This document shows, one piece after another, positions 56,694-64,000 of a DNA stretch of 64,000 bases. The notes below the pieces were generated by a model. The model was not told the DNA's origin, ran no database searches, and saw only the letters and a program-made list of their open reading frames with translations. A program made the translations under genes and the position numbers. The stretch comes from Burkholderiales bacterium JOSHI_001 (lineage in GTDB: Bacteria; Pseudomonadota; Gammaproteobacteria; Burkholderiales; Burkholderiaceae_C). Location of the stretch: the NCBI GenBank assembly GCA_000244995.1, contig CM001438.1, positions 1,046,921-1,110,920 of the forward strand, written 5' to 3'. The first letter of the stretch is position 1. Every line of letters starts with the position of its first letter.

Positions 56694-57194
56694 ATGAACC
56701 TGTTCACTGGCGAAGCGTCCGATGCTTTTTTCGGAGGCGAAGTGCCCACTGCCGTGCACGCCTTGGTGCACCAGGCGGCCGAAGCCCCGTCAGACCAGCG
56801 GGCCACCCTGCTGTGGACCGCCCAGGCCCTGGCCCCCGCCTGCCTGGCCACCTATTACGCGCTGTACAAGCACCACGCCGGGCGGCGCGAGTTCGACCTG
56901 GCCGAGCGCGCTGCGCAGCGCGGCCTGGCCGAAGCGGCGCTGCAGGCCGGCTTGCCGGCCGACTGGCGCGCGCTGCCCGGGCCGGGCCCGGCGGTGGATT
57001 TCCAGCAGGACGGGCCGGCGCGCTTCTGGCTGTTCACGCTGAAGGCGCTGGCCTTCATCCACCTGCGCAGCGGGCGGCCGAACCTGGCGCGCGAACTGCT
57101 GGCGCAGATCGACCGCCTGGATCCGCAGGCGCGCATTGGTGGCGATGTCATCGCCGAGCTGTTGCGGGCGGCTGGGCCACCCGCCGGTGGCTGA
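56694..57194 (+). CDS. Conserved nif-associated protein of unknown function
   Basis: A 166-residue soluble, mostly helical protein: MNLFTGEASDAFFGGEVPTA, a Cys in ALAPACLATYYALYKHHAGR, and a C-terminal LRSGRPNLARELLAQIDRLD helix pair that looks like a tetratricopeptide-type repeat. I have no named family. Its own sigma-54 promoter 36-50 bp upstream ties it to nitrogen fixation. It is the only plus-strand gene of the nif cluster and runs into the convergent 126-residue gene with a 1-bp gap. Confidence 0.85.
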   Translation: MNLFTGEASDAFFGGEVPTAVHALVHQAAEAPSDQRATLLWTAQALAPACLATYYALYKHHAGRREFDLAERAAQRGLAEAALQAGLPADWRALPGPGPAVDFQQDGPARFWLFTLKALAFIHLRSGRPNLARELLAQIDRLDPQARIGGDVIAELLRAAGPPAGG

Positions 57195-57195
57195 A

Positions 57196-57576
57196 TCAGC
57201 CGGGCCGGGCCGCCGGCTCCGTGCGTGGCTTGAAGTCAAACAGCTCGGGCTGGGCGCGGCGGTACACCCGCAGCCAGCTCAGCGTGGCCGGGGTCAGGGC
57301 GGTGGCGCCGAACCAGGCCGCGTCGTCCTGCGCCATGGCGGGCGAACGCAGGGCCATGGCCACGCTGCGCCAGCCGGGCCAATCGATCTCGGGCATGGCG
57401 TTCTGGGTGGCTGGGGCCAGGGCGTCCAGGGTGTCGGCCATCAGCAGCAGCTGGCGGCTGACTTCGCCGCGGGTCAGTCGCGAACGCGCGAATTCCAGTT
57501 CCTGCAGGCCGTCGATCAGCACCAGCACGCCTTGCCCGGTGTCCTCGATCAACTTGAGCATCGCGGCGCTGATCAT
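57196..57576 (-). CDS. Conserved nif-associated protein of unknown function
   Basis: A 126-residue protein: AMLKLIEDTGQGVLVLIDGL, ARSRLTRGEVSRQLLLMADT, then a C-terminal LSWLRVYRRAQPELFDFKPR. I recognise no domain and no metal-binding Cys or His cluster. Its ATG overlaps the nifQ stop by one base (TGATG), so it is translationally coupled to nifQ as the last gene of the nifN operon. A role tied to NifQ, such as molybdenum delivery, is inference from position. Confidence 0.8.
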   Translation of the reverse strand: MISAAMLKLIEDTGQGVLVLIDGLQELEFARSRLTRGEVSRQLLLMADTLDALAPATQNAMPEIDWPGWRSVAMALRSPAMAQDDAAWFGATALTPATLSWLRVYRRAQPELFDFKPRTEPAARPG

Positions 57577-57935
57577 CAGGTTTCAGGGCCGAAGCAGTTC
57601 GCGTAGTCGGTGCAGACGGTGCAGCTGGGGGACTTGCAGATGAAGATCTCCTCGCGCTCGCACAGCTGCTTGTAGAGGAACTTCTTCCATTTCATGTCGT
57701 GCTGGTTCTTGGCCACCAGGGCGGGGAACCAGTGCGCCATCAGCGCGCTCAAGCCCGCGCGCGATTCGAAGTGCATGTCCTGCCACAGGTGCTGGTCGCC
57801 CAGGCAGGCCACGGCCACGCGTTCGGCGGTGGCCTCAATCTCCTGCGGCGTGCCCGCGCGCGGGTCGGCATGGGCCAGCAACAGGGCCACGAGGTCGATG
57901 ACCTCGTCGGCCCGGTCCATGACGGGGGTGTTCAC
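57576..57935 (-). CDS. nifQ: NifQ-like molybdenum donor protein, short form
   Basis: A 119-residue protein. The C-terminus [15 protein letters not shown] has the exact C-X4-C-X2-C-X5-C spacing of NifQ, which holds a Mo-Fe-S cluster and gives Mo for FeMo-co. [19 protein letters not shown] precedes it as in NifQ. The protein is shorter than the usual 165-200 residues because the N-terminal helical part is reduced. Start at the GTG that overlaps the fdxB stop (GTGA); an ATG five codons later is possible. Confidence 0.85.
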   Translation of the reverse strand: MNTPVMDRADEVIDLVALLLAHADPRAGTPQEIEATAERVAVACLGDQHLWQDMHFESRAGLSALMAHWFPALVAKNQHDMKWKKFLYKQLCEREEIFICKSPSCTVCTDYANCFGPET

Positions 57936-58237
57936 GCGGCCGCCGCGGCGTGCGTGTAGCACTTCTTGGGGCAGATCTTCGCGCAGGCGGTGCAGCCGAT
58001 GCACAGCTCCTGGTGCGCGATCGTCATAACCTTCTTTTCGTATTCCTCGTCCTCGTCGCCATCCAGGTCCACGACGATGCGCTCGCCCTCGTCGTTCAGG
58101 CCCACCAGTTCCAGCACGCCGCGCGGGCACACCTTGAAGCAGCGGCCGCAGCCGATGCACTTTTCTTCGTTGATGTCCTGCACGAAGGTGGGCGTCCAGG
58201 TGGCACCCGAGGGCATGGTGATGCTGAAGTCGCTCAT
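57932..58237 (-). CDS. fdxB: Ferredoxin III, nif-specific (FdxB)
   Basis: A 101-residue ferredoxin for two [4Fe-4S] clusters. The motifs are [20 protein letters not shown] and [20 protein letters not shown], separated by an acidic insert ([13 protein letters not shown]). The N-terminal [18 protein letters not shown] is typical of the nif ferredoxin III group. It is an electron carrier for nitrogenase or cofactor assembly. It overlaps the upstream DUF683 gene and the downstream nifQ by four bases each. Confidence 0.95.
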   Translation of the reverse strand: MSDFSITMPSGATWTPTFVQDINEEKCIGCGRCFKVCPRGVLELVGLNDEGERIVVDLDGDEDEEYEKKVMTIAHQELCIGCTACAKICPKKCYTHAAAAA

Positions 58238-58434
58238 GAGGTCACCTCGGAGAGTTTCTTGCGGGCGGCCACCAAAGCGGCGTGGGCCTCATGCGCCACC
58301 TTGGCCACTTCAGGGATGCGCTCCCAGTGGGTGGGTAGCTCTTCACTCAGGTCGTGCAGGTCCATCTTGGCCTGCGTGGCGCGGGCGTTGAGCTTCTTGA
58401 TCTCGGCCTTCAGGCTTTCAGCGTCGTCAGCCAT
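58234..58434 (-). CDS. CCE_0567/DUF683-family small nif protein
   Basis: A 66-residue helical protein: [40 protein letters not shown]. Homologues in nif clusters form a four-helix metal-binding dimer. It overlaps the upstream DUF269 gene by 8 bp and fdxB by 4 bp. Exact role unknown. Confidence 0.9.
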   Translation of the reverse strand: MADDAESLKAEIKKLNARATQAKMDLHDLSEELPTHWERIPEVAKVAHEAHAALVAARKKLSEVTS

Positions 58435-58909
58435 AGGTGGCCACCTCTTTGTACTTCTCCACCATGCCGATGCCTTCGTTCACCAGCTTGTTGCCGGCCT
58501 CGGCCAGCTTGGCCAGGCTGGGGAAGCCGAAGCGGTGCACGTCGCGCAGGTGGCGGTTCACCACGATCAGGCGGCCGGTGGTCAGCACCGTGCGGCCGAA
58601 GCCTTCGTGGCTCATCTTGGTCATGGGGCTGACCATGCAGCCGGTGGCGCGCTCGATGGCCAGGCCCACGGCGTTGTGGTAAAGGTCCAGGCGCCACAAG
58701 GTGTCGGGGTCGGGGTCGCCCATCAGGGGCAGGGCGCGGCGCTGCTCGGCCGACAGGATGTAGGGCTCCAGCAGCTTGGCGTCGGTCTTGCCCTCCCAGG
58801 TGCCGTGGGTGTCCTGCGCGCGGATCTGCTTGATCAGCTCCACCACGAAGGGGTCCTTCAGCAGTTCCTCGTCGGTGGGAACCGGCTTCTCCGCGATGAC
58901 TTCGGTCAT
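58427..58909 (-). CDS. NifX-associated protein (DUF269)
   Basis: A 160-residue protein nearly always found after nifX. Blocks are [40 protein letters not shown] and [20 protein letters not shown], then [20 protein letters not shown]. The biochemical role is not established; the context suggests FeMo-co synthesis. Its start overlaps the nifX stop (ATGA). Confidence 0.93.
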   Translation of the reverse strand: MTEVIAEKPVPTDEELLKDPFVVELIKQIRAQDTHGTWEGKTDAKLLEPYILSAEQRRALPLMGDPDPDTLWRLDLYHNAVGLAIERATGCMVSPMTKMSHEGFGRTVLTTGRLIVVNRHLRDVHRFGFPSLAKLAEAGNKLVNEGIGMVEKYKEVATYG

Positions 58910-59319
58910 GACTTCACCTCTTCTTCGTCTTCGAAATCGGGTTGGCGCGGCTGGTCCTTCAGCAGGGCCTTGCGCAGCCAGGGCGGTGGCGTGCCCTTCA
59001 GCACGCCTTGCAGTTTTTCCAGGATGTCCAGGATGGGCTCGGGCTGCGGCACCTTCACCGGGTGGATCTTGGTGGCCACCACGCGCGCCGCGGCGCTGCC
59101 GCCGATGGCCGCCACGTAGACGATGGCGCAGTCGCGGATGGCGTCCAGCTTCGGCCCCAGCTTGTCCTCGTTGCCGTCTTCGGCCAGGTCTTCGCCGAAT
59201 TCGAAGTCTTGAACGAAGCTGTAGCCGGTGGGCGTGACCTCGTACACCGCCAGGTGCTTGGCCCAGCCGAAGTGCGCGTCCACGCGCTGCTGGTCCTGGG
59301 TGGCGAAGGCAACTTTCAT
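58906..59319 (-). CDS. nifX: FeMo-cofactor carrier NifX
   Basis: A 137-residue Nif[60 protein letters not shown]. The fold is the dinitrogenase iron-molybdenum cofactor-binding domain. NifX carries NifB-co and VK-cluster between NifB, NifEN and apo-nitrogenase. Start at MKVAFAT; the longer frame overlaps the spacer after nifN. It is 40 bp downstream of nifN. Confidence 0.95.
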   Translation of the reverse strand: MKVAFATQDQQRVDAHFGWAKHLAVYEVTPTGYSFVQDFEFGEDLAEDGNEDKLGPKLDAIRDCAIVYVAAIGGSAAARVVATKIHPVKVPQPEPILDILEKLQGVLKGTPPPWLRKALLKDQPRQPDFEDEEEVKS

Positions 59320-59359
59320 GGGGGGCTCCTTGCTGCCGGTGGAAGGGGGAGTGAAGGGC

Positions 59360-60802
59360 TCAGGCGCTGGCGTCGGCCAGCTGGGTGTCGGTGCCGGTGG
59401 CACCGGGCTTGACGCGGCCGATCTGCGCGCTGACATAGGCCAGGGCCGGCGGCCGCGCCGCTTCCACAGCGGCGGCAGGCAGCGGCCAGTCGTTCGGCCC
59501 GTGGTGCGGGATCTGTTCGATGAACTGGTTGCCCACCGCGTAGACGAAATTACGGCTGCCGCGGTAGCCCACGTGGCAGGTGTGGGCGTTGCCGATGCGG
59601 TCGAACATCGGGATGCCCAGGCGGAACAGCGGCTTGCCCAGGCGCTCGGCCGCCTGGCGGCCGTGCGAATGGGTCAGCAGCAAGTCCACATCGGCGGCCT
59701 GGGCCAGGTTCTCGAAGTCTTCCAGGTCGCCGATCAGCACTTCGCTGCAGGGCAGCTTGTCCAGCACCGGGCTCTTGGTGGTGGTGACGGCCACGCACAC
59801 CTCGGCGCCCATCTCGGTGAGGAAGTGGGCCGCTGCGCAGAGCAGATCAGGCTCGGCACCCACGGCCACCTTCTTGTGGCCGAAGTGGAAGTGGCCGTCC
59901 AGCATGGCGTCCACCAGCTGGCTGCGCTGGCGCTTCAGCTTGGCCGACACGGGCTGTCCTGACAGTTGCGTCAGCTTCATCACGAAGGCATCGGTGGCCG
60001 ACAGGCCGGTGAGGCGGTCGAACAGGGTGTAGGGCACGCCGCACTGCGCTTTCAACTGCTCGGCCGCGCCGCGCATCTGTTCGCCGATGGCGATGCAGTG
60101 TTCGGCCGAGCCCAGCGTGCGCAGCGCGTCCAGCGGCGTGCCGCCCAGCGTGGTGCCCAGCCAGTCGTCGGGGATGTGGCCGTCCAGCGACCCGGACACG
60201 TCGGGGGCGATCACCGCTTCCAGGCCGAAGCTTTCGACGATGTCGCGCAGTTCTTCCAGGTCACCGGGGTTCAGGTGCGCACCGGGCAGGATGGCGATGC
60301 GGCCGGCCACGGAGGCCTGGTCGGGCAGCGCCAGTTGGCGCACCAGGCCCTGCACCGCGGCGGCCCAGCCGTCCTGGAAAGCGCCCACGTAGTCGGGGGT
60401 GCTGACGTACACCAGGGCGGTGTCGGCCACTTCGGGGTGGCGCTGGTGCACCAATTTCAGGTAGCCCTCGACGTCGTCGCCCTTGGTTTCGGTCAGGCCG
60501 GTGGAGCAGATGGCAATCACCGCCGGCTTGGCGCGCTGGCGGATGTTCAGGATGGCCTTTTCCACGTTGTCGAAGCCACCCATGATGGTGGTGGCTTCGT
60601 TCATGGCGGTGGTCTGCAGCGGTATGGCTTCCTTGAAGTGCCGCACCAGCAGCACCAGGCCGAAGGAGGTGCAGCCCTGGCTGCCGTGCATCACCGGCAT
60701 GCAGCCCTGCAAACCCATGAAGGCGAAGCTGGCGCCCAGGGGCTGGCTCATCTTCAGCGGGTTGACCGCACAAGCCTTCTTGCTTTCTGAAACCAGGGCC
60801 AT
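59360..60802 (-). CDS. nifN: Nitrogenase cofactor scaffold subunit NifN
   Basis: A 480-residue NifK-like subunit of the NifEN scaffold on which FeMo-co is matured. ACAVNPLKMSQPLGASFAFM and GLQGCMPVMHGSQGCTSFGL give the cluster Cys region, followed by HFKEAIPLQTTAMNEATTIM. ATG chosen because GGAG is spaced 8 bp upstream; a GTG three codons earlier leaves no room. It has its own sigma-54 promoter and is separated from nifE by 424 bp, unlike the usual tight nifEN pair. Confidence 0.95.
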   Translation of the reverse strand: MALVSESKKACAVNPLKMSQPLGASFAFMGLQGCMPVMHGSQGCTSFGLVLLVRHFKEAIPLQTTAMNEATTIMGGFDNVEKAILNIRQRAKPAVIAICSTGLTETKGDDVEGYLKLVHQRHPEVADTALVYVSTPDYVGAFQDGWAAAVQGLVRQLALPDQASVAGRIAILPGAHLNPGDLEELRDIVESFGLEAVIAPDVSGSLDGHIPDDWLGTTLGGTPLDALRTLGSAEHCIAIGEQMRGAAEQLKAQCGVPYTLFDRLTGLSATDAFVMKLTQLSGQPVSAKLKRQRSQLVDAMLDGHFHFGHKKVAVGAEPDLLCAAAHFLTEMGAEVCVAVTTTKSPVLDKLPCSEVLIGDLEDFENLAQAADVDLLLTHSHGRQAAERLGKPLFRLGIPMFDRIGNAHTCHVGYRGSRNFVYAVGNQFIEQIPHHGPNDWPLPAAAVEAARPPALAYVSAQIGRVKPGATGTDTQLADASA

Positions 60803-60837
60803 GGACCGCACTCCGGTGGAGGTGTGCAGCAGGCTTT

Positions 60838-60852
60838 GCAGGAACGGTGCCA
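60838..60852 (-). promoter_or_regulatory. Sigma-54 promoter of the nifN operon
   Basis: Minus-strand TGGCAC-CGTTC-CTGC. Transcription would begin near 60826, 24 bases before the nifN ATG. Confidence 0.88.
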
Positions 60853-60869
60853 GCGTTGAAATGCTTTTG

Positions 60870-60882
60870 AATCAAGCACTTG
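60870..60882 (+). promoter_or_regulatory. IHF-like site upstream of nifN
   Basis: AATCAAGCACTTG fits WATCAR-N4-TTR without mismatch. It lies 18 bp upstream of the nifN sigma-54 promoter, between it and the candidate activator site. Confidence 0.6.
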
Positions 60883-60901
60883 GCGCAGCGGAGCTACTTG
60901 T

Positions 60902-60915
60902 GGGTTTGCGACAAA
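60902..60915 (-). promoter_or_regulatory. Candidate NifA-site variant upstream of nifN
   Basis: Minus-strand TTTGTCGCAAACCC, identical over 14 bp to a motif before nifE and placed at the same distance (about 63 bp centre to centre) from the sigma-54 promoter. With the following bases it reads TGT-N9-ACA, one base short of the standard NifA spacing. Confidence 0.55.
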
Positions 60916-60964
60916 TGCGACGTTGGTTTGTGCATGCGTCGGTTACCGCGGGGATCGGCGCGGC

Positions 60965-61176
60965 GGGGTGCCGTGTTCCGCTCATGTCCCCCGCCGGCCT
61001 GCGGCCGGCTCCTCCTTTACTTCGCTCCACACGGCACCCCACCACGCCGATCTGCGACCACCGTGGCATGCCACTGGGCGCAGTGCCACGGTGGGTGCTG
61101 CCCGAGGACGGTGGGTGAAGGTCGCAGCGAAGTAAAGGAGGAGGGCCTGCGAAGCAGGCCCGGGGGACATGAGCGG
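60965..61176. repeat. Nested inverted repeats, BIME-like composite element
   Basis: Outer arms of about 50 bp (60978-61026 and 61126-61176) are imperfect inverted copies that share CCGCTCATGTCCCC at the outer end and CTCCTTTACTTCGCT at the inner end. Each holds its own small GC hairpin with a different sequence. A second pair, GGGGTGCCGTGT (60965) and ACACGGCACCCC (61029), and a third, CCACCGTGGCA (61058) and TGCCACGGTGG (61084), lie in or beside them. It has no coding capacity. It looks like a REP/BIME or small non-autonomous element inserted between nifE and nifN. Confidence 0.7.
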
Positions 61177-61226
61177 AGGCCTTCACCCAGCGGCCTCGGG
61201 ACGCTCGAACCGAAGAAGTGAAAGTG

Positions 61227-62669
61227 TCAGACCGAAGCCTCAGCCGCCAACTGCTCGGAACTCTGCTCCACGAGCAAGGGATCCATCACATCCCAAGGCG
61301 CAGGCTTTCTCACCTCTGCCCACATCGGGTTGTGCAGCGCCTTGTCGATCTCTTCCACCATGGTCACCATGCCCTCATAGCCGGCGAATGCGTGGTGGCG
61401 TTCCTGGTTGATGTCCATCCAGGGCATGCGGGCCTTCAGCGCCACGAACTGGCTGCGGCCGCCACTCAACATGATGTCGGCCTTGGCCTCGCGCAGCATG
61501 GCGTACATCTGGCGCGGGGTCATGTCGTCGATCATGTGCGCGTCGTCGCCCATGATCTCCTTGATCTTGTCCTTGTCTTCCTTGGTGCTCTTCTTCACCG
61601 AGGTGCCCACCACCTCCAGCCCGGCTTCCTGCAGCGCCGCCACCACGCTCCAGCTTTTCACGCCGCCGGTGATCAGCAGCACCTTCTTGCCCGCCAGACG
61701 CTCGCGGTAGGCGCGGATGCGTTCCCAGGCGCGGGCTTCCTCCAACTCGATCAGCGCTTCGGTGCGGTCCTTCAATTCAGCGTCGGCCCCGGCTTCCACC
61801 AGCAGCCGCGCAATCTCGCGCAGCGTGGTGCTCATGTCGCCAATGCCGTAGAAGCTGCCCTCGAAATACGGGATGCCCCAGCGCTGCTGCATCTTGGTGG
61901 CGATGTTGATCATGCTCTTGCTGCAGACCATCATGTTCGCCTTGGCGCGGTGCGCGGCGGCCACTTCCTTGTAGCGCCCGTCGCCCGAAATGCACGACAG
62001 CACCCGCACGCCCAGCGCATCCAGCAGCGGCTTCACCTGCCAGAGTTCGCCGCTGAGGTTGTATTCGCCGATGATGTTGATGTCGTAGGGCGTGGTGAAC
62101 TCCGGCTCCACCGTGCCCACCACGTAGTCCAACAAGGCTTCTGCGCCCAGCTTGTTGCCCAGGTTCTTCGGGCCCGCAAAACCGGGGGCGTTCACCGGAA
62201 TCACCGGCGTGCCGAACTTTTCGGTGGCGCGCTTGCACACCGCTTCGATGTCGTCGCCAATCAGCGCCGTGACGCAGGTCTGGTAGACGAACACCGCCGG
62301 CGGGTTCTGCTTCTCGATGATCTCGCGCACCGCCTTGAACAGCCGTTTCTCGCCGCCGTAGATCACGTCCATCTCGCCCACGTCGGTGGTGAAGCCGGTG
62401 CGGTAGATCTGCGAGCCGCTGCTGGCGCTGTGGCGGTTGTCCCAGCTGTTGCCTTCACACGCGATGGGCCCGTGCACCAGGTGCGCCACGTCCACGATGG
62501 GCTGCAGCGCGATCTTGGCGCCATCGAAGGCGCAGCCGCCGGCCGCGGCGCCCGGGGTCAGCTGCTTGGTGCAACCCTTCTTGCGTTCCTTCTCGCTCTT
62601 GCCCTGGTTGATGTCGCAACCGGGTTCGTCGAAGACATCGGCGATCTTGGCTTTGAGCGAAGTGGACAT
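61227..62669 (-). CDS. nifE: Nitrogenase cofactor scaffold subunit NifE
   Basis: A 480-residue NifD-like subunit of NifEN. The N-terminal Cys-rich segment EPGCDINQGKSEKERKKGCT, then GGCAFDGAKIALQPIVDVAH, HGPIACEGNSWDNRHSASSG and the late HHAFAGYEGMVTMVEEIDKA match the family. It matures the cofactor precursor with NifN. The start MSTSLKAK is decided by the sigma-54 promoter; the in-frame ATG at 62762 is upstream of it. It is monocistronic in appearance, with a 424-bp gap before nifN. Confidence 0.95.
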   Translation of the reverse strand: MSTSLKAKIADVFDEPGCDINQGKSEKERKKGCTKQLTPGAAAGGCAFDGAKIALQPIVDVAHLVHGPIACEGNSWDNRHSASSGSQIYRTGFTTDVGEMDVIYGGEKRLFKAVREIIEKQNPPAVFVYQTCVTALIGDDIEAVCKRATEKFGTPVIPVNAPGFAGPKNLGNKLGAEALLDYVVGTVEPEFTTPYDINIIGEYNLSGELWQVKPLLDALGVRVLSCISGDGRYKEVAAAHRAKANMMVCSKSMINIATKMQQRWGIPYFEGSFYGIGDMSTTLREIARLLVEAGADAELKDRTEALIELEEARAWERIRAYRERLAGKKVLLITGGVKSWSVVAALQEAGLEVVGTSVKKSTKEDKDKIKEIMGDDAHMIDDMTPRQMYAMLREAKADIMLSGGRSQFVALKARMPWMDINQERHHAFAGYEGMVTMVEEIDKALHNPMWAEVRKPAPWDVMDPLLVEQSSEQLAAEASV

Positions 62670-62705
62670 GCTGGCCTCCCGGCGCTTGGGGATGCCAGGA
62701 ACGAT

Positions 62706-62720
62706 GCAGGAAAGGTGCCA
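62706..62720 (-). promoter_or_regulatory. Sigma-54 promoter of nifE
   Basis: Minus-strand TGGCAC-CTTTC-CTGC. Transcription would begin near 62694, 25 bases before the nifE ATG. It differs from the nifN promoter in only two spacer bases. Confidence 0.9.
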
Positions 62721-62768
62721 GGCTCTCTTCCCAGGGGAAACGGCGCCGCCAGCCCTTGGCAAGCTGGC

Positions 62769-62782
62769 GGGTTTGCGACAAA
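62769..62782 (-). promoter_or_regulatory. Candidate activator motif upstream of nifE
   Basis: Minus-strand TTTGTCGCAAACCC, the same 14 bases as before nifN, about 62 bp upstream of the sigma-54 promoter centre and ending 2 bp from the stop of the Bug receptor gene. The downstream half-site is weaker here than at nifN (TGT…GCC). Confidence 0.5.
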
Positions 62783-62784
62783 CG

Positions 62785-63771
62785 CTACTGCGGCACGAAG
62801 CCCGTGGCCTTGATGATGCGCGTCCAGGCCGTCGTGTAGGCGTGCTCGCGCTGGGCCAGCGCGTCCGGGCCCATGTGGCCCACGGCCAGGCCCATCTGGG
62901 TCAGGCGCTCGTGCACCGCGGGCTTGGCAATCACCTTGGCCACCGCAGCCGACAGGGTGTCGATCGCTGCGCGCGGCGTGCCGGCGGGCGCGAACAGGCC
63001 GTAGTAGGGCAGGTCCTCGAAGCCGGGCAGGCCCAGTTCGTTGAAGGTGGGCACATCGGGCATCACCGCCTGGCGCTGGGCGCCCAGCACGCCCACCACG
63101 CGCAGCTTGCCGGCGCGGTGGTTCTCGATGAAGTCGGGGATGCTGGCCACGCCGGCGGCGATCTGGTTGCCCAGCATGTCGGCCATCATCGGCGCACTGC
63201 CACGGTAGGGCGCGGCCACCAGGTCCAGCTTGAACTTCTCGCCCATCAGCTTCACCAGGAACTCAGGGGTTGAAGCCGGTGCCGGCACGCCCACCGCGCC
63301 CTTGCCACCCTGGCCGCGCAGCCAAGCCAGGTAGTCGTTGAAGCCCTTGGCCGGCGTGCCGCCGGAAACCGCGAAGGCGTTGACGAAGCTGGCGAAGCCC
63401 ACCACCGGCACGAAGTCCTTGGCGGGGTCGAAGCCGGGGGTCTTTACCACCTGCGGCAGGATGGAGATGGTGTGGTCGTGGCTGATGAACAGGGTGTTGC
63501 CGTCGGGCGCGGCGGCCTTCAGCGCCTGGGCGGCCAGCTGGCCACCGGCGCCGGGCTTGTTCTCGACGACCACCGTGGCCCCGCCCAACTCGTCCTTCAG
63601 CCCCTCGGCCAGGATGCGGGCGATGGCGTCGGTGCCGCCGCCGGGCGGAAAGCCCACCAGGATGCGCAGGCTGCGGCTGGATTGCGCGCGTGGGGCGCTG
63701 AAGGTGGACAACAGGGGCAGGGCGGCGCCGGCGCGCAGCAGCGCTCGGCGGGAAAGGAAGCGGGATGTCAT
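62785..63771 (-). CDS. Bug-type periplasmic receptor (TTT substrate-binding protein)
   Basis: A 328-residue periplasmic binding protein of the tripartite tricarboxylate transporter family, very numerous in Burkholderiales. The signal has a twin-Arg stretch (LSRRALLRAGAALPLLSTF). The mature protein shows ILVGFPPGGGTDAIARILAE, VVENKPGAGGQLAAQALK and HDHTISILPQV. The ligand is probably a carboxylate. No TctA/TctB partner is here, as is usual for orphan Bug proteins. It marks the right border of the nif cluster. Start at MTSRFLS. Confidence 0.92.
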   Translation of the reverse strand: MTSRFLSRRALLRAGAALPLLSTFSAPRAQSSRSLRILVGFPPGGGTDAIARILAEGLKDELGGATVVVENKPGAGGQLAAQALKAAAPDGNTLFISHDHTISILPQVVKTPGFDPAKDFVPVVGFASFVNAFAVSGGTPAKGFNDYLAWLRGQGGKGAVGVPAPASTPEFLVKLMGEKFKLDLVAAPYRGSAPMMADMLGNQIAAGVASIPDFIENHRAGKLRVVGVLGAQRQAVMPDVPTFNELGLPGFEDLPYYGLFAPAGTPRAAIDTLSAAVAKVIAKPAVHERLTQMGLAVGHMGPDALAQREHAYTTAWTRIIKATGFVPQ

Positions 63772-63865
63772 GGGCAAAGTGCCAAGCAAGCTGTGCAGAA
63801 GGAAAGAACGCTGCGCAGCTTAGCCCAGCCGGCTTCACCGGCCGGGCAGGTCGGCTTGCGCGTGC

Positions 63866-64000
63866 TCAAGCCGCGGCCAGCGCCGCCTTCAACGCGAAGG
63901 ACAGCGGCGTGGTCGGCCGGCCGATCAAGGCGCTGAGCTGGCGGCCGTCGTCGAACAGCGCGCCCTTCGCTGCTGCGGCGTCGGAATCAGCGAGCAGCGC
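63866..64000 (-). CDS. SDR/NmrA-type NAD(P)-binding oxidoreductase, 3' end only
   Basis: The last 44 residues of a gene that continues beyond the window. ALLADSDAAAAKGALFDDGR and QLSALIGRPTTPLSFALKAA are the usual C-terminus of NmrA/QorB-like quinone oxidoreductases (…GDL…LSRLIGRPTTPL…). Nothing more can be said about the catalytic part. Confidence 0.75.
   Translation of the reverse strand, partial: ALLADSDAAAAKGALFDDGRQLSALIGRPTTPLSFALKAALAAA

Overview
The window is high-GC DNA with Burkholderiales-type genes: TTT/Bug receptor, HscA and IscS of betaproteobacterial type, FixABCX, oxygen-sensitive NifA and a PEP-CTERM protein. I infer a free-living or plant-associated diazotroph of the Rubrivivax/Leptothrix/Roseateles/Azohydromonas kind. 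I cannot name the species from sequence alone.

Region 1 (1-6200) is loosely organised. It holds a Tat-exported phospholipase C, a PEP-CTERM-anchored phytase-like esterase, a small periplasmic protein and two decayed genes: a frameshifted cupin and the last ~53 codons of an ABC ATPase.

Region 2 (6270-25800) is a beta-glucan utilisation locus, probably for laminarin-like beta-1,3/1,6-glucan. It is controlled by a LacI-family repressor. Four copies of the 14-bp palindrome TGAAAGCGCTTTCA lie at the promoters of four transcripts, and a variant palindrome lies upstream of the repressor itself. The transcripts are GH1-GH16-GH17-GH17 (plus strand), porin-GH17 lipoprotein-GH30-GH149-like phosphorylase-GPH symporter (minus), secreted GH81 (plus), and a lipoprotein with two nearly identical 157-residue modules (plus). 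A plausible path is attack at the surface by GH81 and the lipid-anchored GH17, passage through the porin, uptake by the symporter, then cytoplasmic debranching, hydrolysis and phosphorolysis by enzymes that lack signal peptides.

Region 3 (25900-37950) is a mixed block. It contains an unrecognised two-gene module (843 and 387 residues), an HPF-like protein, a 3'-truncated membrane-protein gene, a cyclase-FHA protein, a two-domain PPK2, a CmcJ-like oxidoreductase, GST with a divergent LysR regulator, and gamma-glutamyltranspeptidase.

Region 4 (37500-43400) is an arsenic operon, arsR-arsI-arsC-ACR3-arsA-DUF302 on the minus strand, followed by a divergent methyltransferase.

Region 5 (43420-62784) is a nitrogen-fixation cluster, almost all on the minus strand: nifE, nifN-nifX-DUF269-DUF683-fdxB-nifQ-orf, a divergent small gene, iscS-iscU-iscA-erpA-like-hscA-fdx, nifV-nifW-fixABCX-ferritin-like-ferredoxin, and nifA. 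Sigma-54 -24/-12 promoters are readable before nifE, nifN, iscS, nifV and the divergent gene. Three of these have IHF-like sites, and nifV has a perfect TGT-N10-ACA NifA site. NifA carries the C-X11-C-X19-C-X4-C oxygen-sensing motif, and an FNR-type box lies upstream of it. nifHDK and nifB are not in the window. The right edge holds a Bug-type receptor and the 3' end of an SDR/NmrA-type gene.
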